In this document: one piece after another, positions 44,886-53,825 of the stretch
Layout of the letters: each line of letters starts with the position of its first letter
Position numbering within the stretch: position 1 is the first letter of the stretch
NCBI RefSeq assembly: GCF_028401415.2
Contig: NZ_CP171821.2
Coordinates: 806,001-870,000, forward strand
DNA length: 64,000 bases
Direction of reading: 5' to 3'
Origin: Glaciecola sp028401415
GTDB lineage: Bacteria; Pseudomonadota; Gammaproteobacteria; Enterobacterales; Alteromonadaceae
Position numbers and translations under genes: made by a program
The notes under the pieces: generated by a model
What the model saw: the letters and a program-made list of their open reading frames with translations, nothing else
The model's database searches: none
Told to the model about the DNA's origin: nothing

Positions 44886-47177
44886 ATGATGATCTACCTG
44901 AAACTCTTGCGACTGCTTCTCACTCAATCTAAGGGGTGGACAGTCGCACTTATTTTATTAGTTTGTTATACACTTTCAACAGGACAAGCTCTCGCCAGTC
45001 AACCCAGAAATGTGGTAATCATTCTGGCTGATGACCTGGGTTGGAATGATACTGAGCTCCTTCAAGACAATAGCTTGATTGATACACCTAATCTTAAGGA
45101 GCTAGCCTCACAAGGCATGATTTTTCGAAATGCCTTTAGCAATAGCCCTGTATGCTCCCCTACTCGCGCATCTGTTTTGACTGGCCAAACAGCCGCTCGA
45201 CATGGTTCGTTTAGGCCTTGGCATCACCTGAATGAAGTTATTCTGACTCCTAGCGTAGAAAATCAAACTAGTCCCGATAGAAAATCTGTTATGCCACGAC
45301 CTGCAAACCGCTTAGATACTCGCTTTGCAACCTTATCTTCCATATTGAAAGATGCTAACTACCAAACAGCGCATTTTGGTAAATGGCACCTTGGAAAAGC
45401 ACCTTTCAGCCCCCTTGAACACGGTTTTGACGTCGATATTCCAAACTATCACGGAGCAGGCCCAGACGGTGGATATTTAGCGCCTTGGCAATTTGCACGC
45501 AACCTGCAGCCGCAACAAAACGGCGAGCACATCGATGTGCGTCTCGCCAGTGAAGCCGTAAATTGGGTCAATCAGGTGAAAAACGACGGCGCTTTTTTTC
45601 TTAATTTCTGGCCCTTTTCAGTGCACACTCCTTTTGATGCAGACCCACTGCTAGTCAACCAGTTTCGTGATAAAACAAACGAACTGCACAGTCAACGAAG
45701 TGCCACCTATGCTGCGATGCTAAAGCACTTTGATGACGCCATTGGCATCTTATGGCAAGGCTTGAAAGACGCAGGCGTTGCCGAAAACACCATCATTATT
45801 TTTAGCTCCGACAACGGCGGCAATGTCTACGATTTGATTAACGAAGGCACCAATGCCAACAGAGCGACCAGTAACTTCCCTCTACGGGCGGGTAAAGCGA
45901 CTAACTTCAATGGCGGCATTCAGGTTCCCACGGCAATCATTTGGCCAGGTTTAACTCAACCAAACACATTAAGTGAGACCCCAATACAAAGCGCCGACTT
46001 CTTCCCTACTTTACTAAGCGGTTTAGGGATTGAATGGCCCAGTTCGCATATTGTTGACGGAAGGGACATTCGTCCTGCGCTTAAGGGAGAAACACTGCAG
46101 CCTCACCCGATTTTTATCTACTACCCGAGTCAACCTAGAGTCCCCGATTGGATGCCACCTTCAATGTCAGTCATTTATGAAAATTGGAAGCTTATTCGTA
46201 GCTTCCATTACGGTTTGACGGGAGAGGAATCAGTCGAGCTTGACGGGCTAATTGGTCAGCACTACTACCATTTATTTGATTTATCGAATGACCCATCCGA
46301 GCTTACCAATCTTGCCAATATTGAGTCAGCTCGTCTACAAAAACTGGATCGCCTTATTGATGACCATCTTTTAGACGCAAAAGCGATTTCACCCGCTGCC
46401 AATTCACGATACCGCGAAGGTGCGTTCAATTACGGCATTATCGGCAAACCACAAGAAAACTATCGACTTCCCCAAGATAAAGTTGAAGGTTTGTCATTAG
46501 TACTGAGTGTTTCGAAACAAGGCCTGACCGCAGGCGAGACTGGCAGTGTTAATTACCAGATCGTTCAAGAACAGGTAAGCCCGTTAACAAACAATTTCCG
46601 GTTTGCACAGTTTATGGGACCGAGCGTGGAAATCAAAGATAACGGTGAGGCTCTGGAGTTTGTCGCCCCGCAAGTAACTACGCCACAGTTCATAGGAATT
46701 GCTTTTATTGTTGAAAATGGAACTCAGAAAATTGAAAAGCAAGCTGGTATATTGCTTGAGCCTGTGCCCACCGCACCGACTTTACGCATTCAATTAGCCT
46801 CTGCATTTGCGGCAAAAGGTGCAGTAGCACGCTTCTCAATCAACGCTATCGACAACAATAAAGACTATCTAGACTTAAGCGTGAGTAGTGAACAAATCAG
46901 CACCGATGCTATAAGGCTTAGTACCAACTTAGACGAAGTAGAAGTGAGTATACCGAGCGATTTTTCAGGCACATCATTAACGCTAAGTGCGGATCTTAGC
47001 GACGGTATATTCAGTATTTCCGAATCCATTACGGTAGATGTACTAGCACAAGCGCCGGATTCGCCATCAGAAGAAAGTGGTGGTTCAGATTCTCTCTTTT
47101 GGCTGCTTGTTTGTGCTGTCTCTGTAGGACTTCGGGCAGCGTTCTCGGATCGCAAACAAAGCCTCAAATTGATTTAG
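44886..47177 (+). CDS. Secreted sulfatase with C-terminal sorting-like tail
   Basis: The 763-residue enzyme has an export signal (about 17-38), a type I sulfatase domain starting NVVIILADDLGWND with metal Asp49/Asp50, and the formylglycine motif CSPTR (Cys90) used by anaerobic-type or FGE maturation. TAHFGKWHLGK and FSSDNGGN follow. Residues from about 560 form a beta-rich region ending in SGGSDS, a hydrophobic helix and a basic end (SDRKQSLKLI), the three-part plan of GlyGly-CTERM tails. It likely removes sulfate from glycans at the cell surface. No sulfatase-maturing enzyme is in the window. Confidence 0.88.
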   Translation: MMIYLKLLRLLLTQSKGWTVALILLVCYTLSTGQALASQPRNVVIILADDLGWNDTELLQDNSLIDTPNLKELASQGMIFRNAFSNSPVCSPTRASVLTGQTAARHGSFRPWHHLNEVILTPSVENQTSPDRKSVMPRPANRLDTRFATLSSILKDANYQTAHFGKWHLGKAPFSPLEHGFDVDIPNYHGAGPDGGYLAPWQFARNLQPQQNGEHIDVRLASEAVNWVNQVKNDGAFFLNFWPFSVHTPFDADPLLVNQFRDKTNELHSQRSATYAAMLKHFDDAIGILWQGLKDAGVAENTIIIFSSDNGGNVYDLINEGTNANRATSNFPLRAGKATNFNGGIQVPTAIIWPGLTQPNTLSETPIQSADFFPTLLSGLGIEWPSSHIVDGRDIRPALKGETLQPHPIFIYYPSQPRVPDWMPPSMSVIYENWKLIRSFHYGLTGEESVELDGLIGQHYYHLFDLSNDPSELTNLANIESARLQKLDRLIDDHLLDAKAISPAANSRYREGAFNYGIIGKPQENYRLPQDKVEGLSLVLSVSKQGLTAGETGSVNYQIVQEQVSPLTNNFRFAQFMGPSVEIKDNGEALEFVAPQVTTPQFIGIAFIVENGTQKIEKQAGILLEPVPTAPTLRIQLASAFAAKGAVARFSINAIDNNKDYLDLSVSSEQISTDAIRLSTNLDEVEVSIPSDFSGTSLTLSADLSDGIFSISESITVDVLAQAPDSPSEESGGSDSLFWLLVCAVSVGLRAAFSDRKQSLKLI

Positions 47178-47381
47178 TCTTGAGTACGTGCTGATTGTTT
47201 ATGAACATCGACCATAATTTAACGTAAGAGCAGGTTGTTCTTTGGCACAGGTTTGACTTTTGTCACCCACTCCACTTTTTGGAAGGGTGATGAATGAAAA
47301 TAGAATTTAAAATACAAAGGGCCTTGCTTAGCAGATTTTCTTTTCAAGACCTTTTATATAAATAAATTGTTCCGCAAGTGC

Positions 47382-47690
47382 TTAAACCGCAACCACTGAA
47401 TTTTCATCAAACGATACAGGTGACGGCACGTAGGCATCTGCATTCCAGTCATTTTCCCATTCTTTATCATCGAGTAAGTAACGGAATTGATATTCGTTGT
47501 CCTTAGATAACTCAAGCGTAGATGAAAATGAGCCGTTTTTGAGGCGCTTCATTGGGCTTGCTGAAAGATCCCATTTATTGAAATCACCCACTAAACAGAC
47601 TTTTTCAGCGTTTTTTGCTTCTTCTTTTGATAGTTTGAAAGTAACTTTACAAACAGGTTTAGACTTTAAGTATTGCTTCTTAACGATCAT
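47382..47690 (-). CDS. Stand-alone CBM48 / isoamylase early-set glycogen-binding protein
   Basis: The 102-residue protein is a single early-set (E-set/CBM48) domain of the AMPK-beta/isoamylase N-terminal type: VCLVGDFNKWD, MKRLKNGSFSSTLELS, YQFRYLLDDKEWENDW. These domains bind glycogen or starch-like chains; here no enzyme is fused. The start at 47690 has GGAG 6 bases upstream. It has a near-consensus promoter flanked by two HexR-like sites, so it is probably coupled to the central carbon regulon. The exact role (glycogen scaffold or regulator) is unknown. Confidence 0.82.
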   Translation of the reverse strand: MIVKKQYLKSKPVCKVTFKLSKEEAKNAEKVCLVGDFNKWDLSASPMKRLKNGSFSSTLELSKDNEYQFRYLLDDKEWENDWNADAYVPSPVSFDENSVVAV

Positions 47691-47704
47691 GTTACGCTCC
47701 ATAG

Positions 47705-47719
47705 AGTAATTAAATTACA
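47705..47719. promoter_or_regulatory. HexR-like operator, proximal
   Basis: AGTAATTAAATTACA matches the HexR consensus TGTAATWWWATTACA at 14 of 15 positions and is itself palindromic. It lies just after the expected transcription start of the CBM48 gene and 15 bp before its start codon, a classic repressing position. Confidence 0.7.
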
Positions 47720-47730
47720 TTTATTGATTA

Positions 47731-47760
47731 ATTATAGAGCAATTATTAAACACCTGCCAA
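47731..47760 (-). promoter_or_regulatory. Sigma-70 promoter of the CBM48 gene
   Basis: On the minus strand TTGGCA (47755-47760) and TATAAT (47731-47736) are separated by 18 bp. Both hexamers are close to or at consensus. The two HexR-like sites flank this promoter on either side. Confidence 0.7.
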
Positions 47761-47766
47761 GAAATA

Positions 47767-47781
47767 TGTAATTAAATTACA
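47767..47781. promoter_or_regulatory. HexR-like operator, distal (perfect)
   Basis: TGTAATTAAATTACA is a perfect match to the HexR consensus and a perfect 15-bp palindrome. It lies 6 bp upstream of the -35 element and 62 bp (centre to centre, about six helical turns) from the proximal site. The rest of 47782-48086, about 300 bp, shows no gene or other motif I can support. Confidence 0.75.
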
Positions 47782-48086
47782 AAAATGAAAACGTATTCAT
47801 CAGGTTCTGAATCGATTATGAAGATAGCAATGAGTAATTTGCAACTAGTGTTGTGCCAAGAATTCAAATACTTCTAGATAGTATTCTTTGGTCTCTTCAA
47901 TGATACTTCTAAGTAAAACCCGTGCGCTCAAAATTACGTTTGAGCCAATTCGTGTTTTACTGAACGTCATAGATTACCGTTATTTTAAAATTACGACTGT
48001 TTACGGTTTCTAGATTAGTAGTTTCGCAAACTTAACCGCGAGCTTCCAATCCATTCTGTAGCATCGAAATATTTAGAACCTGACTA

Positions 48087-49811
48087 CTAACCTTCGTTTG
48101 AAGCTATGCGTTTGGTTTTTCTAGTCGATGCCTTGGTGGTGTCTTTTTCTATTGTCTTAGGCTTGTCATCCTTTTCTATTTGATCAGTTAATTGCTCAGG
48201 CAATTCGTCCTGCGCTTCATGCTCATCGTCAAGGTACTTTTTGTCGATTTGCTTGGTTGGGCTTACGCCGAGTGATTTAAAGTCCTCAGTTTGCTTAATA
48301 AGATTCCCACGCCCACTTTGCAGCTTATTCATTGCACTTTCGTAATGGCCTTGAACACTGCCAATGCTTTTTCCAATCTTCTCCATATCAAGAATAAAAT
48401 TGCTAAATTTATCGTACATTTTGGCCGCTTTATCAGCAATAATCTTGGCGTTCTGGTTTTGGTTTTCGTAAGCCCAAATATTGTTGATAGTGCGAAGCGC
48501 AACGAGTAAGTTGGTTGGGCTAACCAACATGATCTGATTATCAAGCGCACGTTTTATCAGCTCCGGCTCTTGCTCAACCGCATTCATAAATGCAGCCTCA
48601 ATGGGAATAAACATCAGCACATAGTCAAGCGATGTCACGCCTTCTAAATCCTGATAGTCTTTTTTACTTAAGCCTTTTATATGCGCCTTGATTGACGCGA
48701 CATGTTCTTTTAAAGCGCGCGCTCTATCGTCTTTATCTTCTGCATTAACCACACGCTCATGCGCCACTAGTGACACTTTAGAATCGATGACAATGTCTTT
48801 GTCGTTAGGTAAATGTATGATCACATCGGGTTGATAACGCTTGCCCTCTTCGTTACTCACGCTTTTTTGAATTTCGTATTCGTGCCCTTTACGTAAGCCT
48901 GACTCACTCAATATGCGCTCAAGTACTAGCTCGCCCCAATTGCCCTGCTGTTTATTGTCGCCTTTAAGCGCGTTTGTAAGCGCTGCCGCTTCTTCGGTAA
49001 TCTGCTTATTGAGTTCTTTTAAGCCTAGTATTTCGGTTTTAAGCGAAGCACGCTCTTGGCCTTCTCGTGTATATTGTTCATTAACTTGACGTTTAAAATC
49101 ATCAATTTGCTGCTTAAGAGGGTTAAGCATTTGTGTAATACCCGCTTCGCTGGTTTTAGTAAATTTCTCCGATTTTTGTTCAAATATCTTATTCGCAAGG
49201 TTTTCAAACTGTGTGTTAAGTTTAGCTTCAGCATTTTCTAGAAGCTCAAGTTTTTCTTCAAAACTTTTTCGCTCTTGAGCAATACTTGCTTGAGATGCTT
49301 CGTAACGCGTTTGGGTTTGGCTGTAGTTGGCCTGTAGCTCATCGTATTGATTTCTGAGCTGGCTGTAGCGCGACTGAAGTTCTTTGAGCTGTTCGCTCTG
49401 TTGTTTTGATTCGCCCAGCAGCCGCTCGTTATCAAATAGCTTATTTTGATACTGGCTTAACTGCCCTTGAAACTTCTCTTGTGCATTTTTGAGCTCATTT
49501 CGAGTATCATTTAAGGACAATTCCAGCTGTTTTATTTGCTGTTCATGCAAACGCTCTTGATGCTCAAACTGACTGGTCATACTCTGCTCTAAGCGAAAAA
49601 GCGACTGCTCCTTATCATTAAGCAAGCTTGCTTGAACTTGCATCGTCTGATGATAGCGTTTTCTCGCCATCATAAAAATCAGCACAAACACGAGCAAACA
49701 AGCTACTACGCTGGCGCACACCAGATATATGGGGGTTGATACAATAAGCTCCCATAGCGTCACAACGGATGTATTGCTTGTTTGAATAATATCAGGGCTA
49801 TCTGGCTCCAT
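48087..49811 (-). CDS. rmuC: DNA recombination protein RmuC
   Basis: The 574-residue protein has an N-terminal transmembrane helix (about 18-46), a long coiled coil (about 55-250) and the RmuC nuclease-like domain (about 290-500; GNWGELVLERILSESGLRKGHEYEIQ, PDVIIHLPNDKDIVIDSKVSLVAHE with the restriction-enzyme-like core). RmuC limits DNA inversions and acts in recombination or defence against foreign DNA. The C-terminus is a charged tail. Its ATG begins one base after the fumarase TAA, so it is co-transcribed with that gene. Confidence 0.93.
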   Translation of the reverse strand: MEPDSPDIIQTSNTSVVTLWELIVSTPIYLVCASVVACLLVFVLIFMMARKRYHQTMQVQASLLNDKEQSLFRLEQSMTSQFEHQERLHEQQIKQLELSLNDTRNELKNAQEKFQGQLSQYQNKLFDNERLLGESKQQSEQLKELQSRYSQLRNQYDELQANYSQTQTRYEASQASIAQERKSFEEKLELLENAEAKLNTQFENLANKIFEQKSEKFTKTSEAGITQMLNPLKQQIDDFKRQVNEQYTREGQERASLKTEILGLKELNKQITEEAAALTNALKGDNKQQGNWGELVLERILSESGLRKGHEYEIQKSVSNEEGKRYQPDVIIHLPNDKDIVIDSKVSLVAHERVVNAEDKDDRARALKEHVASIKAHIKGLSKKDYQDLEGVTSLDYVLMFIPIEAAFMNAVEQEPELIKRALDNQIMLVSPTNLLVALRTINNIWAYENQNQNAKIIADKAAKMYDKFSNFILDMEKIGKSIGSVQGHYESAMNKLQSGRGNLIKQTEDFKSLGVSPTKQIDKKYLDDEHEAQDELPEQLTDQIEKDDKPKTIEKDTTKASTRKTKRIASNEG

Positions 49812-51341
49812 TTATTTTGACAGCGCCTCATCTAGCTCGGCAATATTCGCTTTCCAGATGGCAGGCCCAGTTTCATGGGCATTGGCACCGCTACTGTCGA
49901 CCGCTACCGTTACGGGCATATCTTCAACGTCAAACTCGTAAATAGCTTCCATTCCTAAGTCTTCAAACGCGACTACTTTTGCATGCTTAATCGCTTTAGA
50001 CACTAAATAAGCTGCGCCACCAACCGCCATCAAATAAACAGATTTATGTTTTGCAATACTTTTAACCGTAGCAGGGCCACGTTCGGCTTTGCCGATAGTG
50101 CCCAAAATGCCGGTTTTTTCAAGCATCATGTCGGTAAATTTATCCATGCGTGTGGCAGTAGTAGGACCTGCGGGACCCACCGCCTCGTCTCCAACGGCGT
50201 CCACCGGACCCACGTAATAAATAAACTTACCATTAAGGTCTACACCCTCTGGCAGCCCTTCGCCATTTTCGAACATGGTTTGCAGACGTTTATGCGCCGC
50301 ATCTCGGCCTGTGAGCATTTTGCCTGTAAGCAATACAGTTTCGCCAACTTTCCAGCTGGCAACATCTTCTTTTGTCACTTCATTTAAGTTTACTCGGCGA
50401 GTATTTTCGCTGACCTCCCAGGTAATTTCTGGCCAATCTTCGAGCTTAGGTTGTTCTAGGTTTGCAGGACCGCTTCCGTCAAGATAAAAATGCGCATGGC
50501 GCGTAGCAGCGCAGTTGGGGATCATTGCTACCGGTTTTGATGCGGCATGCGTAGGCACAGACTTAATCTTAATATCCACCACTGTTGTAAGACCGCCCAA
50601 GCCTTGGGCGCCAATACCAAGTGCATTCACTTTATTAAAAATATCAACGCGAAGCTTTTCATCAGTGGTTTCTGGTCCTCGCTCAATTAGCTCTGGCATA
50701 TCAACAGGGTCCATCAAGCTCTCTTTAGCAAGTACCGCCGCTTTTTCGGCCGTTCCGCCAATGCCGATGCCAAGCATGCCTGGTGGACACCAGCCTGCCC
50801 CCATCGTAGGTAAGGTTTTCACGACCCATTCTGCGATGTCGTCGCTAGGATTGAGCATAACCATTTTCGATTTATTTTCTGAGCCGCCACCTTTCGCTGC
50901 AATCATTACTTCAATTTGATTGCCTGTCACCATATCGATATGGACGACCGCAGGCGTATTGTCTTTTGTGTTTTTGCGCGCACCAGCAGGGTCTGACACA
51001 ATTGATGCTCGCAAAGGGTTGTCTGGGTTGAGGTATGCACGCCTTGTCCCTTCATCGACCATTTCCTGCACTGTCATATCGGTTTTGTCCCAATTCACCT
51101 GCATACCAATTTTAACGAAACAGGTGACAATACCGGTATCTTGGCAAATGGGACGTTTGCCTTCTGCTGACATCCGTGAATTGATTAATATTTGCGCCAT
51201 TGCATCTTTTGCCGCCTGACTTTTCTCCTTATGATACGCCGCTTCCACCGCCTGAATATAATCAAGCGGATGATAGTAAGAAATAAACTGTAGCGCATCT
51301 TCAATGCTGTCTATAAAGTCTTGTTGACGAATAGTGGTCAT
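49812..51341 (-). CDS. Fumarate hydratase class I (4Fe-4S)
   Basis: The 509-residue enzyme catalyses fumarate to malate in the TCA cycle. It has the cluster-binding cysteines in KRPICQDTG (Cys66), GAGWCPPGMLG and PNCAATRHAHF, and the C-terminal domain with GPTTATRMDKFTDMMLEKTGILGTIGKAERG. Class I fumarases are oxygen- and superoxide-sensitive. The symbol fumA or fumB cannot be chosen by sequence alone. rmuC follows with zero spacing; the pabB gene is divergent, 228 bp away. Confidence 0.94.
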   Translation of the reverse strand: MTTIRQQDFIDSIEDALQFISYYHPLDYIQAVEAAYHKEKSQAAKDAMAQILINSRMSAEGKRPICQDTGIVTCFVKIGMQVNWDKTDMTVQEMVDEGTRRAYLNPDNPLRASIVSDPAGARKNTKDNTPAVVHIDMVTGNQIEVMIAAKGGGSENKSKMVMLNPSDDIAEWVVKTLPTMGAGWCPPGMLGIGIGGTAEKAAVLAKESLMDPVDMPELIERGPETTDEKLRVDIFNKVNALGIGAQGLGGLTTVVDIKIKSVPTHAASKPVAMIPNCAATRHAHFYLDGSGPANLEQPKLEDWPEITWEVSENTRRVNLNEVTKEDVASWKVGETVLLTGKMLTGRDAAHKRLQTMFENGEGLPEGVDLNGKFIYYVGPVDAVGDEAVGPAGPTTATRMDKFTDMMLEKTGILGTIGKAERGPATVKSIAKHKSVYLMAVGGAAYLVSKAIKHAKVVAFEDLGMEAIYEFDVEDMPVTVAVDSSGANAHETGPAIWKANIAELDEALSK

Positions 51342-51569
51342 GGCTTCCTCAAAATTCTGAATGCATTAGGCGTGTGGTTGTCAATACTAGCGTCAATTTC
51401 ACTTGAGACCAATATCAATGTGCGTTTTCAGTTTAAACAATACCATGAATAAGCATGTATAATCATTGTGCTAGAAGTACAGACTTAAAGACATGCTCTG
51501 TGCACCTAGCCCCAAAGACATCTTAATTGTCAACATTCTAACTTCTGAGGTTTTATCAAAAATACATAA

Positions 51570-53105
51570 ATGAAGACAAAACATGAGTTTGAGCACCGGG
51601 AGAAAACGAAGAGATCGCCCGACAGCCTATCTATTAGCAATGTAACCAAGCATTTCTCAGCCCCAGCATATCCATTGAACGACAGCTCTTTATCGCGCAC
51701 GATATTCAGCCGAATCGCAAAACAAGAGTGGGCGATGCTTTTAGACACCTGCAATAATCGCCTAAGTGACGGCCGCTACGACATCATCGTTCACTCGCCA
51801 GCCGCGAAATATCAGTTCAAAAACGCATGTGCGAGCCTCGAGGATCCTCAACACTTGTTTTCGGGTGCTTCTTTAGTGCATCGACCATTCGAGGACCTAG
51901 CAATACTGCACAGATTGTTTCAAAAAGGCTTTGAATTGCCTCGTTCTAACAGCAGTGAACACAATTCAAGTCTGCCCATTGATATTGATTCGCTTCCCTT
52001 TCTGGCTGGCGCAATGGGCTTATTTGGCTACGACATCAATATTTTTACAGATGGGATTAAAGACAACAATGCTCAACAGTATCATTTAGATGATATTGCG
52101 GTAGGTTTCTATACTCACTCGCTGATTATCGACACTTACACCAATCAAGTATTTTACGTTTGTCCAGAAAAATCAATGAGCGGCCCGCATGGCAGCACAA
52201 ACTGTCAATGGCTGCAAGCATTGCTAGAGCCCGCGCCTTCGGAAAACTTCGCATTAATAGGCGAATGGACAAGCAATATGAACGAAGCGCAGTACACAGA
52301 ATCGATGAACAAAATCGATGAGTATCTGCACTCGGGTGATTGCTATCAGATAAACTTTGCTCAGCGTTTTTCAGCGCCTTATCATGGCGATGAATGGCTA
52401 GCCTACAAGAAGCTTACAGAGGTAAACAAAGCCCCCTTTTCTGCCTTTATACGGCTGCCTAAGTCTTGCGTATTAAGCGTTTCTCCGGAACGTTTTTTGT
52501 CAGTAAAAAACGGGGAAGTCGTGACCAAGCCAATTAAAGGTACACGTAAACGAGCAAGTGACAAGCAAGAGGATGAAATGCTTGCAAATGAACTGCTAAG
52601 TTCAGAAAAAGATAAAGCTGAGAATTTGATGATTGTCGATTTGTTAAGAAACGACTTAAGCAAACATTGCGAAGTAAATTCGGTCAGCGTACCAAAATTG
52701 TTTGCCCTGGAGAGCTATCCGGCTGTGCATCATATGGTCAGTACTGTGGTAGGTAAACTTAAAGCAAACGCGAGCCCCTTTGATTTACTTGCTGGTGCAT
52801 TTCCCGGCGGTTCTATAACCGGTGCGCCAAAAGTGAGGGCAATGCAAATCATCCAGGAACTCGAGCCTGACAAACGCAGTATTTATTGCGGTAGCATTGG
52901 CTATCTGGGCATAAGAGACGATATGGATACAAGTATTTGCATTCGCACCATTTTAGCTGAAGATGGGGTATTGCATTGCTGGGCAGGTGGCGGCATAGTT
53001 TTAGACTCTACCGCGCATGATGAATATCAAGAATCATTTCACAAGGTAGCGAAGATCTTACCCACTCTAAGTGAGACGATAAAGGAAATGAATGAAGGAG
53101 TCTGA
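51570..53105 (+). CDS. pabB: Aminodeoxychorismate synthase component I
   Basis: The 511-residue protein is a chorismate-utilising enzyme that makes 4-amino-4-deoxychorismate for folate. Hallmarks are EWAMLLDTCN near the start, CYQINFAQRFSAP (DCYQIN loop), the KPIKGTRKR motif with the PabB-type lysine, LMIVDLLRNDLSKHCE and FPGGSITGAPKVRAMQIIQELEP. The partner glutaminase pabA is not nearby, as is common. About 20 more N-terminal residues are present than usual, so a later start is possible. It overlaps nudL by 14 bp. Confidence 0.93.
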   Translation: MKTKHEFEHREKTKRSPDSLSISNVTKHFSAPAYPLNDSSLSRTIFSRIAKQEWAMLLDTCNNRLSDGRYDIIVHSPAAKYQFKNACASLEDPQHLFSGASLVHRPFEDLAILHRLFQKGFELPRSNSSEHNSSLPIDIDSLPFLAGAMGLFGYDINIFTDGIKDNNAQQYHLDDIAVGFYTHSLIIDTYTNQVFYVCPEKSMSGPHGSTNCQWLQALLEPAPSENFALIGEWTSNMNEAQYTESMNKIDEYLHSGDCYQINFAQRFSAPYHGDEWLAYKKLTEVNKAPFSAFIRLPKSCVLSVSPERFLSVKNGEVVTKPIKGTRKRASDKQEDEMLANELLSSEKDKAENLMIVDLLRNDLSKHCEVNSVSVPKLFALESYPAVHHMVSTVVGKLKANASPFDLLAGAFPGGSITGAPKVRAMQIIQELEPDKRSIYCGSIGYLGIRDDMDTSICIRTILAEDGVLHCWAGGGIVLDSTAHDEYQESFHKVAKILPTLSETIKEMNEGV

Positions 53106-53691
53106 TTTTCTGTCTGCATTTAATCAGCCTTGGCGCGTTGTACGTGATGCTGGTGAGCCTTTTCCCAATGCCAAACGCCCTGCGGCGGTGTTGATATGTC
53201 TTAATCCTGCTGGGGGTGAACTCTCGGTTATCTTTACGCAGCGAGCAAGTCACCTGAAACATCACGCAGGGCAAATCAGTTTTCCAGGGGGTAAAGCAGA
53301 AACTCACGATACCGACCTTATCGCCACAGCATTTCGTGAGACTGAGGAGGAAATTGGTCTGGCAACTGATGCAATAACAGTCATTGGCCAGCTGCCGCCT
53401 TATCGCACGATTAGTGGATTTGCGGTCACGCCAATTGTTGCCAAACATGAACATGGTTTTGATGTTCAGCGAGATTTAGTGCTGGATAAGAATGAAGTCG
53501 AGTCAGTATTTGAGGTGCCTCTGAGTTTCTTAATGGATGAATCCAACTACTTCGTGCAGCTTGTTCACCGCGGACAACTTAGCTTTCCCCTCAATTATGT
53601 GACTTACGGTGACCGCGTAATCTGGGGAGCGACAGCTGGCATGATGGCGCAGCTGCGCGATCATATTATGTTTTATTTGCGCAATAACTAA
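53092..53691 (+). CDS. nudL: Nudix CoA pyrophosphatase
   Basis: The 199-residue hydrolase has the CoA-pyrophosphatase motif FTQRASHLKHHAGQISFPGG overlapping the Nudix box GKAETHDTDLIATAFRETEEEIGL-type (metal-binding REXXEE within FRETEEEIG). It cleaves CoA to 3',5'-ADP and phosphopantetheine. AAAGGAA lies about 5 bases before the ATG, inside the 3' end of pabB, so the two are translationally coupled. Confidence 0.93.
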   Translation: MKESDFLSAFNQPWRVVRDAGEPFPNAKRPAAVLICLNPAGGELSVIFTQRASHLKHHAGQISFPGGKAETHDTDLIATAFRETEEEIGLATDAITVIGQLPPYRTISGFAVTPIVAKHEHGFDVQRDLVLDKNEVESVFEVPLSFLMDESNYFVQLVHRGQLSFPLNYVTYGDRVIWGATAGMMAQLRDHIMFYLRNN

Positions 53692-53724
53692 CCCTTCAAT
53701 TCACACAATAACACGTAAATTTTG

Positions 53725-53738
53725 GTTGCATTTGCAAC
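53725..53738. promoter_or_regulatory. Palindrome upstream of sdaA
   Basis: GTTGCA-TT-TGCAAC has perfect 6-bp arms and lies 87 bp upstream of the sdaA start in the 134-bp gap after nudL. It could be an operator; the owner is not recognised. Confidence 0.35.
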
Positions 53739-53825
53739 TATATTTCCACTACTATTCCCAACGCTAAGCACTATGCTCAGACGTTTCTTAAACAGGATTC
53801 AGGTTCATTAAGCAAAAGGACAGTC

